DNA from: Rhododendron vialii
Taxonomy: Eukaryota; Streptophyta; Magnoliopsida; Ericales; Ericaceae
DNA length: 64,000 bases
Direction of reading: 5' to 3'
Assembly: GCF_030253575.1 (NCBI RefSeq)
Contig: NC_080560.1
Span: forward strand, 41,835,001 to 41,899,000
Made by a program: the position numbers and the translations under genes. Positions 48,550 to 59,357 of this stretch are shown here, piece by piece. Under the pieces are notes generated by a model. The model did no database searches. It was not told the DNA's origin and saw nothing but the letters and a program-made list of their open reading frames with translations. Each line of letters begins with the position of its first letter. Position 1 is the first letter of the stretch.

Positions 48550-51500
48550 GGCATTTCTCTTACCCTTTTGCACAATCATCTACCTATTTCCCATTTCTCT
48601 CTCCTCCCCATTCGGTCCTAAACTGGCACAATCAGGTACTTCCTACCCCTATATACATAAATTGTATCTGTAATACATATTGCATGAGTGTATGTATATT
48701 GTACAGATACATACTTGTCAGTGTGTTTTTACAGCCTTCAGTGGTTTTGAAATTTTGCAGAAAAAGTTCCAATACCCAGTTTTGCTTTCGGTTGGGCGGA
48801 CCAGAAAGACACGTTTATGGCCGGTGATGTGGCGACCATAAAGGTTATAGTATTGGGAAATTACGAGAGAGACAAATACAAATATGGTTTTGATCCCAAC
48901 GTTACAGTGAATGGGAAGATGGGAAATAGTTCTTTGCTATCTGGGCTTTCTTCTAATTTTGATAAAGACCCAAGTGTATGGAGGATTTCTTTCATTCCGA
49001 TTAGGTTTGGGTTATTCAATGTGTTAGTCACTGATGACAATTTCAATGTTCTAGACTCGTCACTGCATTTTCGGGTCACAGCAGGTTTGTCCCCAAGTTC
49101 CCCCCAATGAGAATTGCATGACCGATTCCACAGTAATCTTGTATCTTCTTTTGTGTTGCTTTGTCTACAATATATTCAATGAACTACCGTTGGGGTAATT
49201 GGTTTGAACTTTTGGTTGCAAGTGAATGTTTGTTAGAGCATCTCCAATGCTAAGCCGAAGCAATTGATTGGCTTGCTACTATGTCATTTCGCCAAATTTT
49301 AGCAAAATTAACTGATGCTTCACCGCCATTGGATTATAACTTGAATCATTAGGATCAATTTCTAGTTGCATAACTTGATAAAAAATCACTTGGTAAAGAC
49401 TGACAACAATTCACCTAACCAGTCACAACCGTTGGAAGGAAATGGCTGGCTCAAGAAATGGCTCATCATTGGAGCTTGAAATTTTGGAGGTTTTTTGAAA
49501 AATTGGTTTCTGGCTACAGATTTGGCTTAGGGTTGGAGATGCTCGTAATGGTATTGATGTTGAACTATATCATAACCCAAATGCTGCTTTGCGATTGAAG
49601 GGAAGTTCTATCCAACTGCTTGCCTTGTCTCCTGGATGGGTCAGATGAATGAGTTTGTGGCTGGTACTAAAGCGACAGTTGTGATACCTCCTGAAGATGC
49701 ATTTGGGAATAATGTCTCTTTAGCTAGTCAAGTGCAAAGTACCTTCAACTTTACAGTTTCTGCAACTTACGTAAATGGTTCCGTCGCAACTGTGCTCAAC
49801 GTCACTGACATCGGATGGCATGAAAATGGGTATCTCCGCATTGAGTTTATCGTGGCATCAGCTGGAGACCTCTTACTTTTTGTTAAGGATAAAAACCAAA
49901 GCTTGAATGGCTCTCCGCTGCCATTCAAGGTGAATCCAGGTGCTTTACTTAGAAACTTATATGACATGTGTTGCAAGAGTTCAATATCGTACGCAGTGTT
50001 GGTTTTGTCCTATGAACCCATGGAATACTCTTTTCTCCCAGTTATGTAGTTTCCTAAATTTAGTCTAGAGCTTTTCTATGTTTTTTTTGTAAGGGACACT
50101 TGACGTTCTGTTGAAACAGCAAAAAAGATCTCGTGTTGGATTCTACTATCTTATTTGAGTACACTGCCCAAAGACCACAAATACATAAGCAATATGGATG
50201 CCATTACTCTGGAAGTAATTTTTTGAGTTCAAATTTTATGTGTTCTAGATTTTGCGAGTTAAAGCATCCAACTCAAAACATTGGCAATAAGTGGCGAACC
50301 CGCCCAGGCTCATATACTAGTTTAAGAGGTTATAATTAAACCAATGTGACACAAGCTCTTACAAGTGTTTAATCTCTGGTGTGCTAGTTTGTTGTTTCTA
50401 TTACGTGACTCTTAAAGTTGGTTTTTTAACAGGAGCATTGGACGTCTCCAATTGTGAGGCAAATTGGATTACTGAAACAAGCTCCTTCCAATTGTTTTCT
50501 AAGATGGAAGCTTTTGTTCACCAGCGGGATCAATATGGGAACCTTGTTCCAGGATTATATCAATTTGATGTTGAAGTTATCGAGAAGGGGACAAATTTGT
50601 TCATGCCTGTAGCAGATTTGAGCTCCAAAGAGGTGGCACCAGGTATTCAGTTGTTTTCTTTCAGCCTACAGGAACCAGGGAGCTTCATGCTTATGATTTC
50701 TGATAAGGGGCAGAGTAAAGCTATATCCAACATGCCGTGCAATTTTACTGTCTTTGTTGGTGAGTCTTTGTTTGTTTTCTGTTGTCCGAACCATTGATTA
50801 TACTAATGTACGGTCTAGTTGTTTCAATTAAAGGTTTGCATTTGTTAAAAGCTCTTACCGGTAAGAGTTTTTGAACAAATCCATACCATTGATTATACTA
50901 ATGTATGGTCCAGATCTGGACTGTCTCGTCCAGTTTGGATTTGTTCAAAAGCTCGTCAGTAGGTTATTATCTGATCAGTGAACTGGCATAGGCTATTGTG
51001 ATGGAATGAACAGCATTGTCAACGGGTCTGGTTTAAATGATTCCGGTGCTGGGGAAGTTTCTAGATTTTCAGTTGTTTTGAGAGATGCTTACCAGTATCC
51101 TGCTCCAGTTGAGTTAGAAACGCTTCAAGTACAAATCATTCGGGATTTGGATTCCTATCACATTCAGCCAAGCATATTCCCTATGCCAACTGAAAATGCT
51201 ACCGTAACAGACAATTGGTCCACCAGTGACCTGGAAGTCAGTTCCGTCAATCATATGGAAACTGCATCTGCACCAACTGTTGAACCAGTTAACAATGTAA
51301 GTGGTGTTTATTGTTTATAACTTCTAAGGATTTTCTTCAAAGTTCAAACATATGGGACTGCAGTCTGCGGATACTGATTACACTGTTTCCTGCATTCAGT
51401 CTACTGAGCATGGGAAAGTTCGGGCAAGCTCTTTTGATGTCATCTATACACCTGAAAAGAGTGGAATATATGCAATTACTGTATTTTGTGGAAATATACC

Positions 51501-54500
51501 ATTAAATGGGGGTCATCCATTCAAAAAGGAAGTAAGTGCAGGTACTTTTAAGACGTCATGATTTTTTTCTTTTTCTTTTTTTTAAGGAAGATGCCTATCC
51601 CACGTGCGACATGTGTTGCGGTTTGTTTTGAACTATTTCTCACTTCTCCGGAGCCATATCAGTTATTTGTCTTCTCCAAAGGGAAGTAGACAACCAAATA
51701 TAAACCAGACACATAACTCACTAGATGTATCAAAATTGATGTTTTTCTTGCAGGAGGGTTGATGTCTTGTTAGTTTTAGTTAACAGGAAAAGAACCGAAA
51801 GGGATAGAATAGGTATCAACCCAAGTGGATAAGATGCTGCAACAAGATACTTTCTTTGGACAAATCAATGTTTGAACTAACACATCCATGAAGCATACTA
51901 ACAGAAGTTTTCTGATTTTCCAAATATCTCCAACACTTATCCCTCTATTTCCAGGAGATCAACAAATCCTTAATCTATCCCATCTGTTTGAAGATTTCTC
52001 CTACAGATTGCCAGATTACTTGTGAAAATATAAAACTATGACACTTCCATAATGTTTCTGGAGAGATTTTTTTTGGATTAGTCTTGGAAGTATTATCAAA
52101 ATTGTCCCGAGTAACTCCCACATTCTGAATTATTTAAATGGCTTACATTATCAGAACCCGAAAATTTTCTCTATATGTGTTTTCATCCTCGTATAAAGCA
52201 CATCTTTCATGAGTTTGTCTCCTATATTGTTCTTGAACCAATAACAGGTTCATTAATATTATGCAGGTGAGGTCAGTATATCTCTATCTGGAGTGGTGAA
52301 ATTTGAGCCAAAAGCACCAAAGATGATACGAAATGAAATAGTTGTGCAGCTCATGGATTCCTTTTCTAACCCTGTCTTATCACAACAGTCAAAGCTGGAA
52401 CTAGAGATTGCCTCAATTAACAAATCTGGTTTCTCTACTTGGATGTTTGTCAATGATAACTATGGTTTATACACTGGCTACTATCTGGCGAAGGATGTTG
52501 GCTCGTATGAGATATGTGCTTCATTTAACAGCAAGCATTTCCTGCCCTGTCCCTTCGGGGTGAATGTGTACACCAGTAAGTTCAAATGGCAATCGAATTT
52601 GTAATGTGTGTTATCCTCCTGTAAGAAGTAATGAACCAGTGTCATCTCGTGATGCGAATTTTTGCTGTTTGTATACTAGCATGTTGATTCTGTTATCTAA
52701 TTTACTTTTGACTACGGGTCTTATGAGTTATGAATGCATGAAACAGCTTAAGATGCTATTTATTTGGTTAGAACTTACATTTACCAATATTCTGTGTGCT
52801 CACCACTTATGCCTGGTACCCATGGTTTAACTATTGAATGCCAAGCCATCACCGCTCGCACAATGGGTGACTTGTCCACACTGTAGTGCCTTAGGCACCA
52901 GATCTAAGTGCTTTGCGAGATTTATTATGATCTTGATATGATGGGTAAACGGATTGGGTTAATATCAAGAAAATTGGCCAACTCTTTTTTAATTTAACGG
53001 ATTGTGTGTTTTGATTCTTCTTGCTTCTAAATTGGCGGACTCTTTTCATTTAATCATTTTCATCTGCTGGCTTCTTCATCTAGTGAGTATGTGCAAGCAT
53101 AGACCTATATAGCATACAGTAGGAGTTTTGAGAAGAGCGGCAGGCCGGCAGCTTGCCTACAGAGTTTGTGTGTTCCTCAATGAGGTCTGTACATAGGTGA
53201 CTAAGGATTCAGCATAATGATGCACGCCATAGTATGCGATGGTTCATTAACCTCCTTTCTTTTGGCTGGCATATACGATGCTAATTTCCTGACTCTCAAT
53301 TCATTGATGTAGACAACGTGATTGTATGAAAACTAAAATGGTTACCTATCTCTGCATGCCGTGTATTGTTTGGTTTTGTTGATCAGTTCAAATTTGGTCT
53401 ACCTATTCTTCAGTTCCAGTTTACACACTTATCTCCTGATGGTTGGCATATTTATCCTTCAGGTGACTATTTTCCGAAAGCCTATGACGATTCGGTATCT
53501 GTTTGGGAGGATGAGTCAATCACCTTTGATGCCCTACAAAATGATTACTTAGCTGGAGGCAATGCAAACATCGTCGAATTTTCACAGGTAAGATTTGAAG
53601 CCTGCAAAAATTTTCAGAACCGTAGCCAACAAAAGATAAGAGAAATAGACATCAATGGGTGTTGACGCATTACAAGGCCAATGGACTACTTGGGATCTCC
53701 TTTTGAAATAACTAAGCCATCTGTTTGCATCGGATTCAACAACTTTATTTTGACATATAAGCCATTGGTTTAGAAGCAAACTCATTGAGTGTAAATCTTG
53801 GATCCCTCGATAACTCTAATTAGCTAAACTGATGACTTATTCTGTTTAGTCAACTACACTATCAGTTTTGCTCACAACTCACCTTCTGATGTGTTATATC
53901 CTTGCAGCCGGGTCATGGTTCGCTACTACAGTATGAACAGCTCTTCTTATATACGCCATATAAAGGTTTTGCTGGGAATGACTCTTTTTCGTATACCATT
54001 TCCGATGTAAATTCCAATCTTGCTTCTGGTGCTGTAAATATATCTATCATCAGTATTCCGCCACAGTTTATTTCTGTTCCAAATCAGCTGCACGCCATTG
54101 AAGATTTAATTAGCCCCAGATTTGGGTAAAGTACCACTCTGTAGTTTGAACTTGGAACATTAGAAACCTGATTCAGGCCTACTGTTTAGAATTTCATTTT
54201 GGTTGATCAGGACAATTTTATTTTGCTTTTTATATCCTTTAAATTCTCTCTTGGCAGTGGCTTCTTGGGAATTGAGATACTATATTCAGATTTGAAGGAA
54301 AACATTTCTGTTAGTCTCGTTGCACGGACTGGGACAGTCCTCCTGTCTCCTATGCTCATGCAGTTTTGGCAGCCAATGTGGAGTGAACTTTCTGTAAGCA
54401 AAGGGGATGGAAATGCTAAAGAACTGAAAATTGAGGGACGTTTAGAAGTAATCAATTTTGCCCTTCAGTCAATCCAATACCTCGGGTACTTCTCAGGAAA

Positions 54501-57500
54501 CGCTTAATTTCATGTTATTTTGCTTTCAACATTCCCGTTGTGGTGTTGTGTGACACCTTGAGTCTTTTATGGCTAAACTAAAACTGGATAAGTTTTAAGG
54601 CATTGCGAAATAGTTTCTTTTTCACTTGCAAAGCAGCACATCTCACCTATTTTTACCATTTTCAAAACTTTGCATTTGGCTCTCTTTCTCTCTCTCACAC
54701 ACACACTATCTCATCTATGAATGTTGTACTTGCTTACTATCTCGAGTATGTTCAATGACTAGTTCAATTTGTTCCCATCCATCAGAAATGAGAACTTCTG
54801 TGGTGATGATATGATCCAAGTCTCTACCATGAACGAAAATGGAGTAAATCACGTGGATGTCCCAATTTTTGTGGAACCAATGAATGATTCTCCATTTATT
54901 AACGTCCCGAAATTAGTTGTCTTGGGGGAGAAGAATGATGAAGAAGGACTTCTCATCTTTGATCGACAAACAAACAAGTTTGATTTCTCCATCGGGGACC
55001 CAGATCTTATTAACTTCCCTGGTACTTTTTATGCAACTTTCTTAGCAGATTAACTAGCAATTTTCGCCCTCTCTCTTTAACTTGATCTGACATGAAAGGC
55101 AACATAGGAAGAAGTATGACATCAGCTGAACTGAGTTCCGGATTTTTATGTCAGGGAACGATTCTCACTTTTTGGTCATGTTTTCCGTGGAAGTGAGTTC
55201 CGGATTTTTGTCAACCAAATTACCTGCTGAGCTCATAAGTACAACTGAGCTGAAGTTGAAGAATAGTCATCAGTGGCAGGCGCTTCAGACATTCGTGACC
55301 ATCTCAAAACATTTTATGGTCAAAGCAAGAGGCATCAGATTCCAGGGATCAGTCAATGATTGCAATAGTATAATGGAACAACTGCTATATCATGTGAGTG
55401 AACAAATGCAAATATATTCGCGGTGTTTACTCCAATTTTCAATGATCATGAATCTTTGTTTTTCATTCACACTCTGTGTATATCGTTTATTGCATGATTG
55501 ATGTGTAACTATTGATCCTATGAGTCCATTGTCTATAGTCAAACACTATGGTATGATGGTGAAACATTAAACGTAGGTAGTCTGTCAAGTTATGATACGG
55601 TGAAAATAATACAGTATTATCTTTCTAACTCTAATAAAACGTGATTTCGCCTCTGGCAACTTCTGTGGTACAATAAAAAAACTACTGTCAGTCATGCAAA
55701 TTTTACACGTACGACTTTAGTGACCTGCTTAGAGTAGATGCAAATGCGTTTCTCTCTATTTATGTGCCAGAGGCTCTACGTAAAGAGCAACGGTGTAAAC
55801 TCGTCAAAGCACAGGTTTACAATTCTGGAAATGCCGTATTGCCTTTGAAATAATTAACTAATAATGGATGTTCTATTCATATTTCTTGGGGATTTCATTG
55901 GGTTTCATGAACAGGGCGAAGAATTTGGTGCCATTTTGATATTGAAAGTAAATGATATGGGAAACTACGGCTGCTATTCAGATTGTGCAGAGAAGACGAC
56001 ATCGCCTCTTTTTACTGAAGCTTACGTAAATCTAGTGAGAAGAAGACCAATGACTTCATTGGTAGCTCACAGTAAGTTAATACATAAGTTAGTGAATCTT
56101 AATTATTTTTCCAAAGGTGACTGTCTCTGTAACTCCTCTCGCTGCTGTTCTTGACATTTTTTCTAGTTTTACCAAATTGGTGGAGGTGAGGCGTTCCATC
56201 CCAAGTGCTTACCTGTTTTGGTTTTCTTTTGGTTTTTCATTTTCCGAAAAATCGTCAAATCATCAGCCCCCGAGGTCGTATGGCCGTACCATATGTAGGA
56301 GCCCCCTTTTCCACGGCTTTTTCGCACAAGCTCTCTCTTGCAGTGAGGGTGACCCAAAGGATTTTGCTCGTGATGTGAGTCGAACTAGAAACTTGTGCTT
56401 AGAAGGCACTTACCTCCACCTTTCTTACCTCTTGAGCTAACCCTTTGTGTTCTGTCCAGGTTATCTGAAATATTTTCCTTGATTTATTGTATTCAAATTA
56501 GTTTTAGCTGCACTGTAATGGTAGACATGAAGTGTCATGTTCCAAGTCTCTCAACTTCCCAAGTATCAATGAACTACTGACTTCTCTTAACCAACAATAA
56601 TTTCTCCATTGGGTCCAGTATTCTCTGAAAGTTCTCTCTTTTCCGGGAAACAAAGTTTTCGTGGCGTGTTATAGGATGAAATATCGGTTATCACAGTTAG
56701 TTAACATACAAGCAATAAGACAAAGAATGGAGCATATTATCTCCAGTTCTTTTAGCCTTCCTGTTTCTATGGAGCTAGAAAACTCACATTTGCTTCTTTA
56801 CGCGTGATACAGCTCTAGGATCAGCAATCGCAATTGAATCCGTTTTGGTGTTTTCTCTTGGTGTCCTACTTCTATATTTCACGTGCAAATGCGCAATTGT
56901 TCTTGTCCATGAAAAACGAAGACGTGCTCCCAGGGATATTGAGCTCTCTGAGGTACAAAGTTCCAGTAAGAGAACTGTAAGTACACCAAAAACTTTTCAC
57001 CATCAATCCACTGAAACTTCTGCTACTTCTACCACTGCTCTTTTAGCTTTTAATCGTAATTCTACATGAATCAGTGTGTGGTTTGTCCTTACCTTTTTTT
57101 GTCTTGACTTTTTCCATATTTTCTGTCGAAGTCTTCCTCTTTATGCCTTCCTTTTTTAACATTGAAAGAACACCTACTTTCGCCGGGAATCACCCTCAAC
57201 CGCCCATGGAGCTCAAACATTGCAACCTCCACATGGAGAGGTTGGGGCAATGCCACTCCAGCTACAAAGGCCTTGGCCCTCTTCATGGCTGAAAAGCAGT
57301 GAAGTTAACCGCATAATTGATCACCCTTTTGGTTTATTACTCATAATTAGAGAAAATTGTTTTGACCACGAATTTTCAAATGCCATTTAACAAATTAAAC
57401 TCCAAACTGATGATATGTTACTTCCTGTTTTTGTGCAGTCAAGTATTGACTTTTCTGAGAATGTGGCTGACTTCTCCGGGTGGTGTCCAAGCCCCTTGTT

Positions 57501-58209
57501 TATGAGCCAGCCCTCAAACATCCGCCAGAGGTAACTACAAGCGAACATTGAAATATTTAATCAAACCTGTTCTATGATTTTGGAAGGGTGAAAGGATAGA
57601 AAGACATTTCTGAAGGTGTCTACTTGTATACTACTGGCAATAGGCTTTTTATAAGGATCTCAATACTCTGTCTGTACCGGTGGTGTTCCCGTGCTCTAAG
57701 ATTTCTGGTCATGGCTTTTCCTCCTTACTTGGGATCAGCATAATTCAAAACCTACTGGTTTTACACATCCAGTACTCAAAAATTCTCACAGGAGCCCATG
57801 GCCGATAAATGCTTGGGAACACCGGTACTGCGTAAAACGTGTACAGAAGATTTGAGGCTCTCTAAAAGGCAGATGTAAATCTTTGACTCATTTTCTTGCT
57901 AAAAGTCCAATTCCTGAGGTGTTAATAAGCTTTCTTTTTCTCTTTTCAAGAGTCGCGCAGAGAATTACACAACCTCCTAACTAAAGACATAATCGTTGGA
58001 TTCTGTTTGGCAGCATCCGACATCAAGATTTGAAAACGTAGATGTTTGAGAATCTAGCAGAGCTCCATATCCCTTGAGCTCCATTTATAATGTGTTGATC
58101 TTCCAGGTCATTCCGCCATTCGGGAATGGGAGAATCTAGCAAGAGTACACATCATTCTTCTCAATCTTCCAAGATCAGAATTCAGCTGCATGAGGAGACC
58201 TCTGCCTAG
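48548..58209 (+). CDS. GEX2: GAMETE EXPRESSED 2 (GEX2), sperm-surface adhesion protein
   Basis: Sixteen exons close in frame to 1143 aa: 48548-48635, 48761-49084, 49601-49939, 50433-50759, 50992-51296, 51364-51541, 52267-52575, 53463-53587, 53908-54125, 54258-54485, 54786-55021, 55155-55393, 55915-56071, 56813-56976, 57439-57530, 58107-58209. All introns are GT-AG and no stop interrupts. A signal peptide (about residues 1-28) leads to filamin/ABP280-type Ig-like repeats, roughly one per exon in exons 2-4 and 7, with exons 5-6 together. Exons 8-9 form a cadherin-like module (DSVSVWEDESITFDALQNDY; YTPYKGFAGNDSFSYTISD). Exons 11-13 form a further adhesion-type region ending in KVNDMGNYGCYSDC. 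One transmembrane helix (about 1028-1050) is followed by RRR and a tail of about 90 aa. Many N-x-S/T sites are present. In Arabidopsis GEX2 acts on the sperm membrane in gamete attachment before fusion (family knowledge). Exon 13 follows exon 12 directly by phase; a tempting segment at 55771 does not fit. Confidence 0.9.
49236..49544. mobile_element. MITE in GEX2 intron 2
   Basis: GAGCATCTCCAATGCTAAGCC at the left (written here as the first 20 or so bases of the end) is mirrored by GGCTTAGGGTTGGAGATGCTC at the right. It fills most of intron 2 and ends about 56 bp before the exon 3 acceptor. It shares its terminal motif with 19567-19914. Confidence 0.75.
50257..50363 (-). mobile_element. Probable solo LTR of the TRIM family in GEX2 intron 3
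   Basis: 'gttaaagcatccaactcaaa' ... 'ggctcatatactagttt' ... 'ggttataattaaaccaatgt' aligns over the full length with the LTRs of 1799-2151. Only one copy is present and neither a primer site nor a second LTR lies beside it. No clear 5-bp flanking repeat remains. Confidence 0.75.
56255..56447 (-). mobile_element. tRNA-derived SINE in GEX2 intron 13
   Basis: On the minus strand the right end reads GGGTTAGCTCAAGAGGTAAG (A box), and about 40 bp later TTTCTAGTTCGACTC (B box), the order of a tRNA-derived SINE head. The rest ('catatgtaggagcccccttt', 'gcccccgaggtcgtatggcc') is the body. It lies inside the 741-bp intron 13. Confidence 0.65.
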
Positions 58210-59357
58210 TCTCATCCCACATGACTCCGGGAAGAACGGGAGACACGACACAGTTTGAGCCACTGCTAAACTTCCAACACACTGATTCAAACCGGAATCT
58301 TGATTCCGTTCCTTGTTTAAAGACATCTTGCTTTAAGAGGTTTAGCTGGAATAGCAATAGGCTTGGCCTTTGCACAGAGTAGGATCTGCAAGAACTTTTT
58401 GAAGACAATGGATGGTTTTTACACTTTTCATTTGTTTGGTGCATAATTATGTATATAGTTTTTCTTTGGCACATAGAATACAGCAAATGGATAGTAGATC
58501 TACAAAGCACGGGTACGGATACTGGTACGATTCTACATGCGTTAGAAAAACTTGAGTTTAGACAAGCATTAATGCCAAATTTAATGCACAAACAAAAGTG
58601 CAGGCAAGAATAGTGGAAATTCTTTGATACACATCTCATAAACTTGGTTAGCCCATCGAAGTACCATGCAAAGTAGAAGTTCATACTTCATAAATAGAAT
58701 GGGGAAGGATCAACCAAAAATGCTATGGACACCGATTGATGGGCACAAATCGTCTACCAACCTTCTCAGTTAGATGCTCACCTTGGGTCCCACATAATAA
58801 TTCGAGCTATTCGTTTTGTTTCAACAATTTTAGTAATATACCCTGTGAAGAATAAGTTCGTTCAAATTGTCTACAATTGTCTACCAACCCTCTCTGCTAG
58901 ATGCTCACTTAGGGTCTCACATAATAATTCGAGCCGTTCATTTTTATTTTGACAATTTTAGTAATATCCCCTGTGAAGAATAAGTTCGTCCAGAGTGCGT
59001 GATCAATTTGTTCAATTTTTAGTTTAGAAGAAAATACATTATTAACGTATTTCTTGGCTGCCTTTAAGAATTGGAAAGTGATTTTGTCACTTCGTGAATT
59101 GATAACCGCACTGTCAAAGGGGAGTGCCAAAATCAATCCCGTGAGGACTGTGGTTATCAATTTGGAAAGTGTCAAAATCAATTCCGAAGAATTTTTGCTT
59201 TTTGGATTCCAATGGCAGTTGACATAGTTCTGGCAGCAGTTAAAATCGTCCTGGCAGTAGCACTAGCACTACCTTTCATTTCAATCGAAGTACCAACTGT
59301 AATAAGTAGAAAAAAACAGAGACGTCCTGAATTAGCACATATATACATACACACGAG
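58210..59357. other. GEX2 3' flank and spacer to FAHD1
   Basis: The first few hundred bases are presumably the GEX2 3' untranslated region. The long minus-strand frame at 58175-58684 overlaps GEX2's last exon antisense and has no domain. A tandem repeat lies at 58738-58994, and a hairpin ('gaattgataaccgcactgt' with 'gactgtggttatcaattt') at about 59096-59165. The last part is the FAHD1 upstream region. Confidence 0.5.
58738..58994. repeat. Tandem duplication (2 x about 120 bp)
   Basis: 'ttgtctaccaaccctctc.g.tagatgctcac' through 'cctgtgaagaataagttcgt' occurs at about 58749-58867 and again at about 58877-58995 in the same orientation, with scattered substitutions. Confidence 0.88.

Noticed and set aside
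55771-55814. Possible extra GEX2 exon between exons 12 and 13
   Set aside because: It has an acceptor and donor, but it would shift the phase so that exon 13 meets a stop. Exons 12 and 13 join in phase without it.
56118-56189. Possible cassette exon in GEX2 intron 13 reading VTVSVTPLAAVLDIFSSF
   Set aside because: It has plausible splice sites, but the phase left by exon 13 forces another frame with an early stop; the transmembrane exon fits directly.
58175-58684. 169-codon minus-strand frame
   Set aside because: It is antisense to the last GEX2 exon and 3' flank, with no domain.
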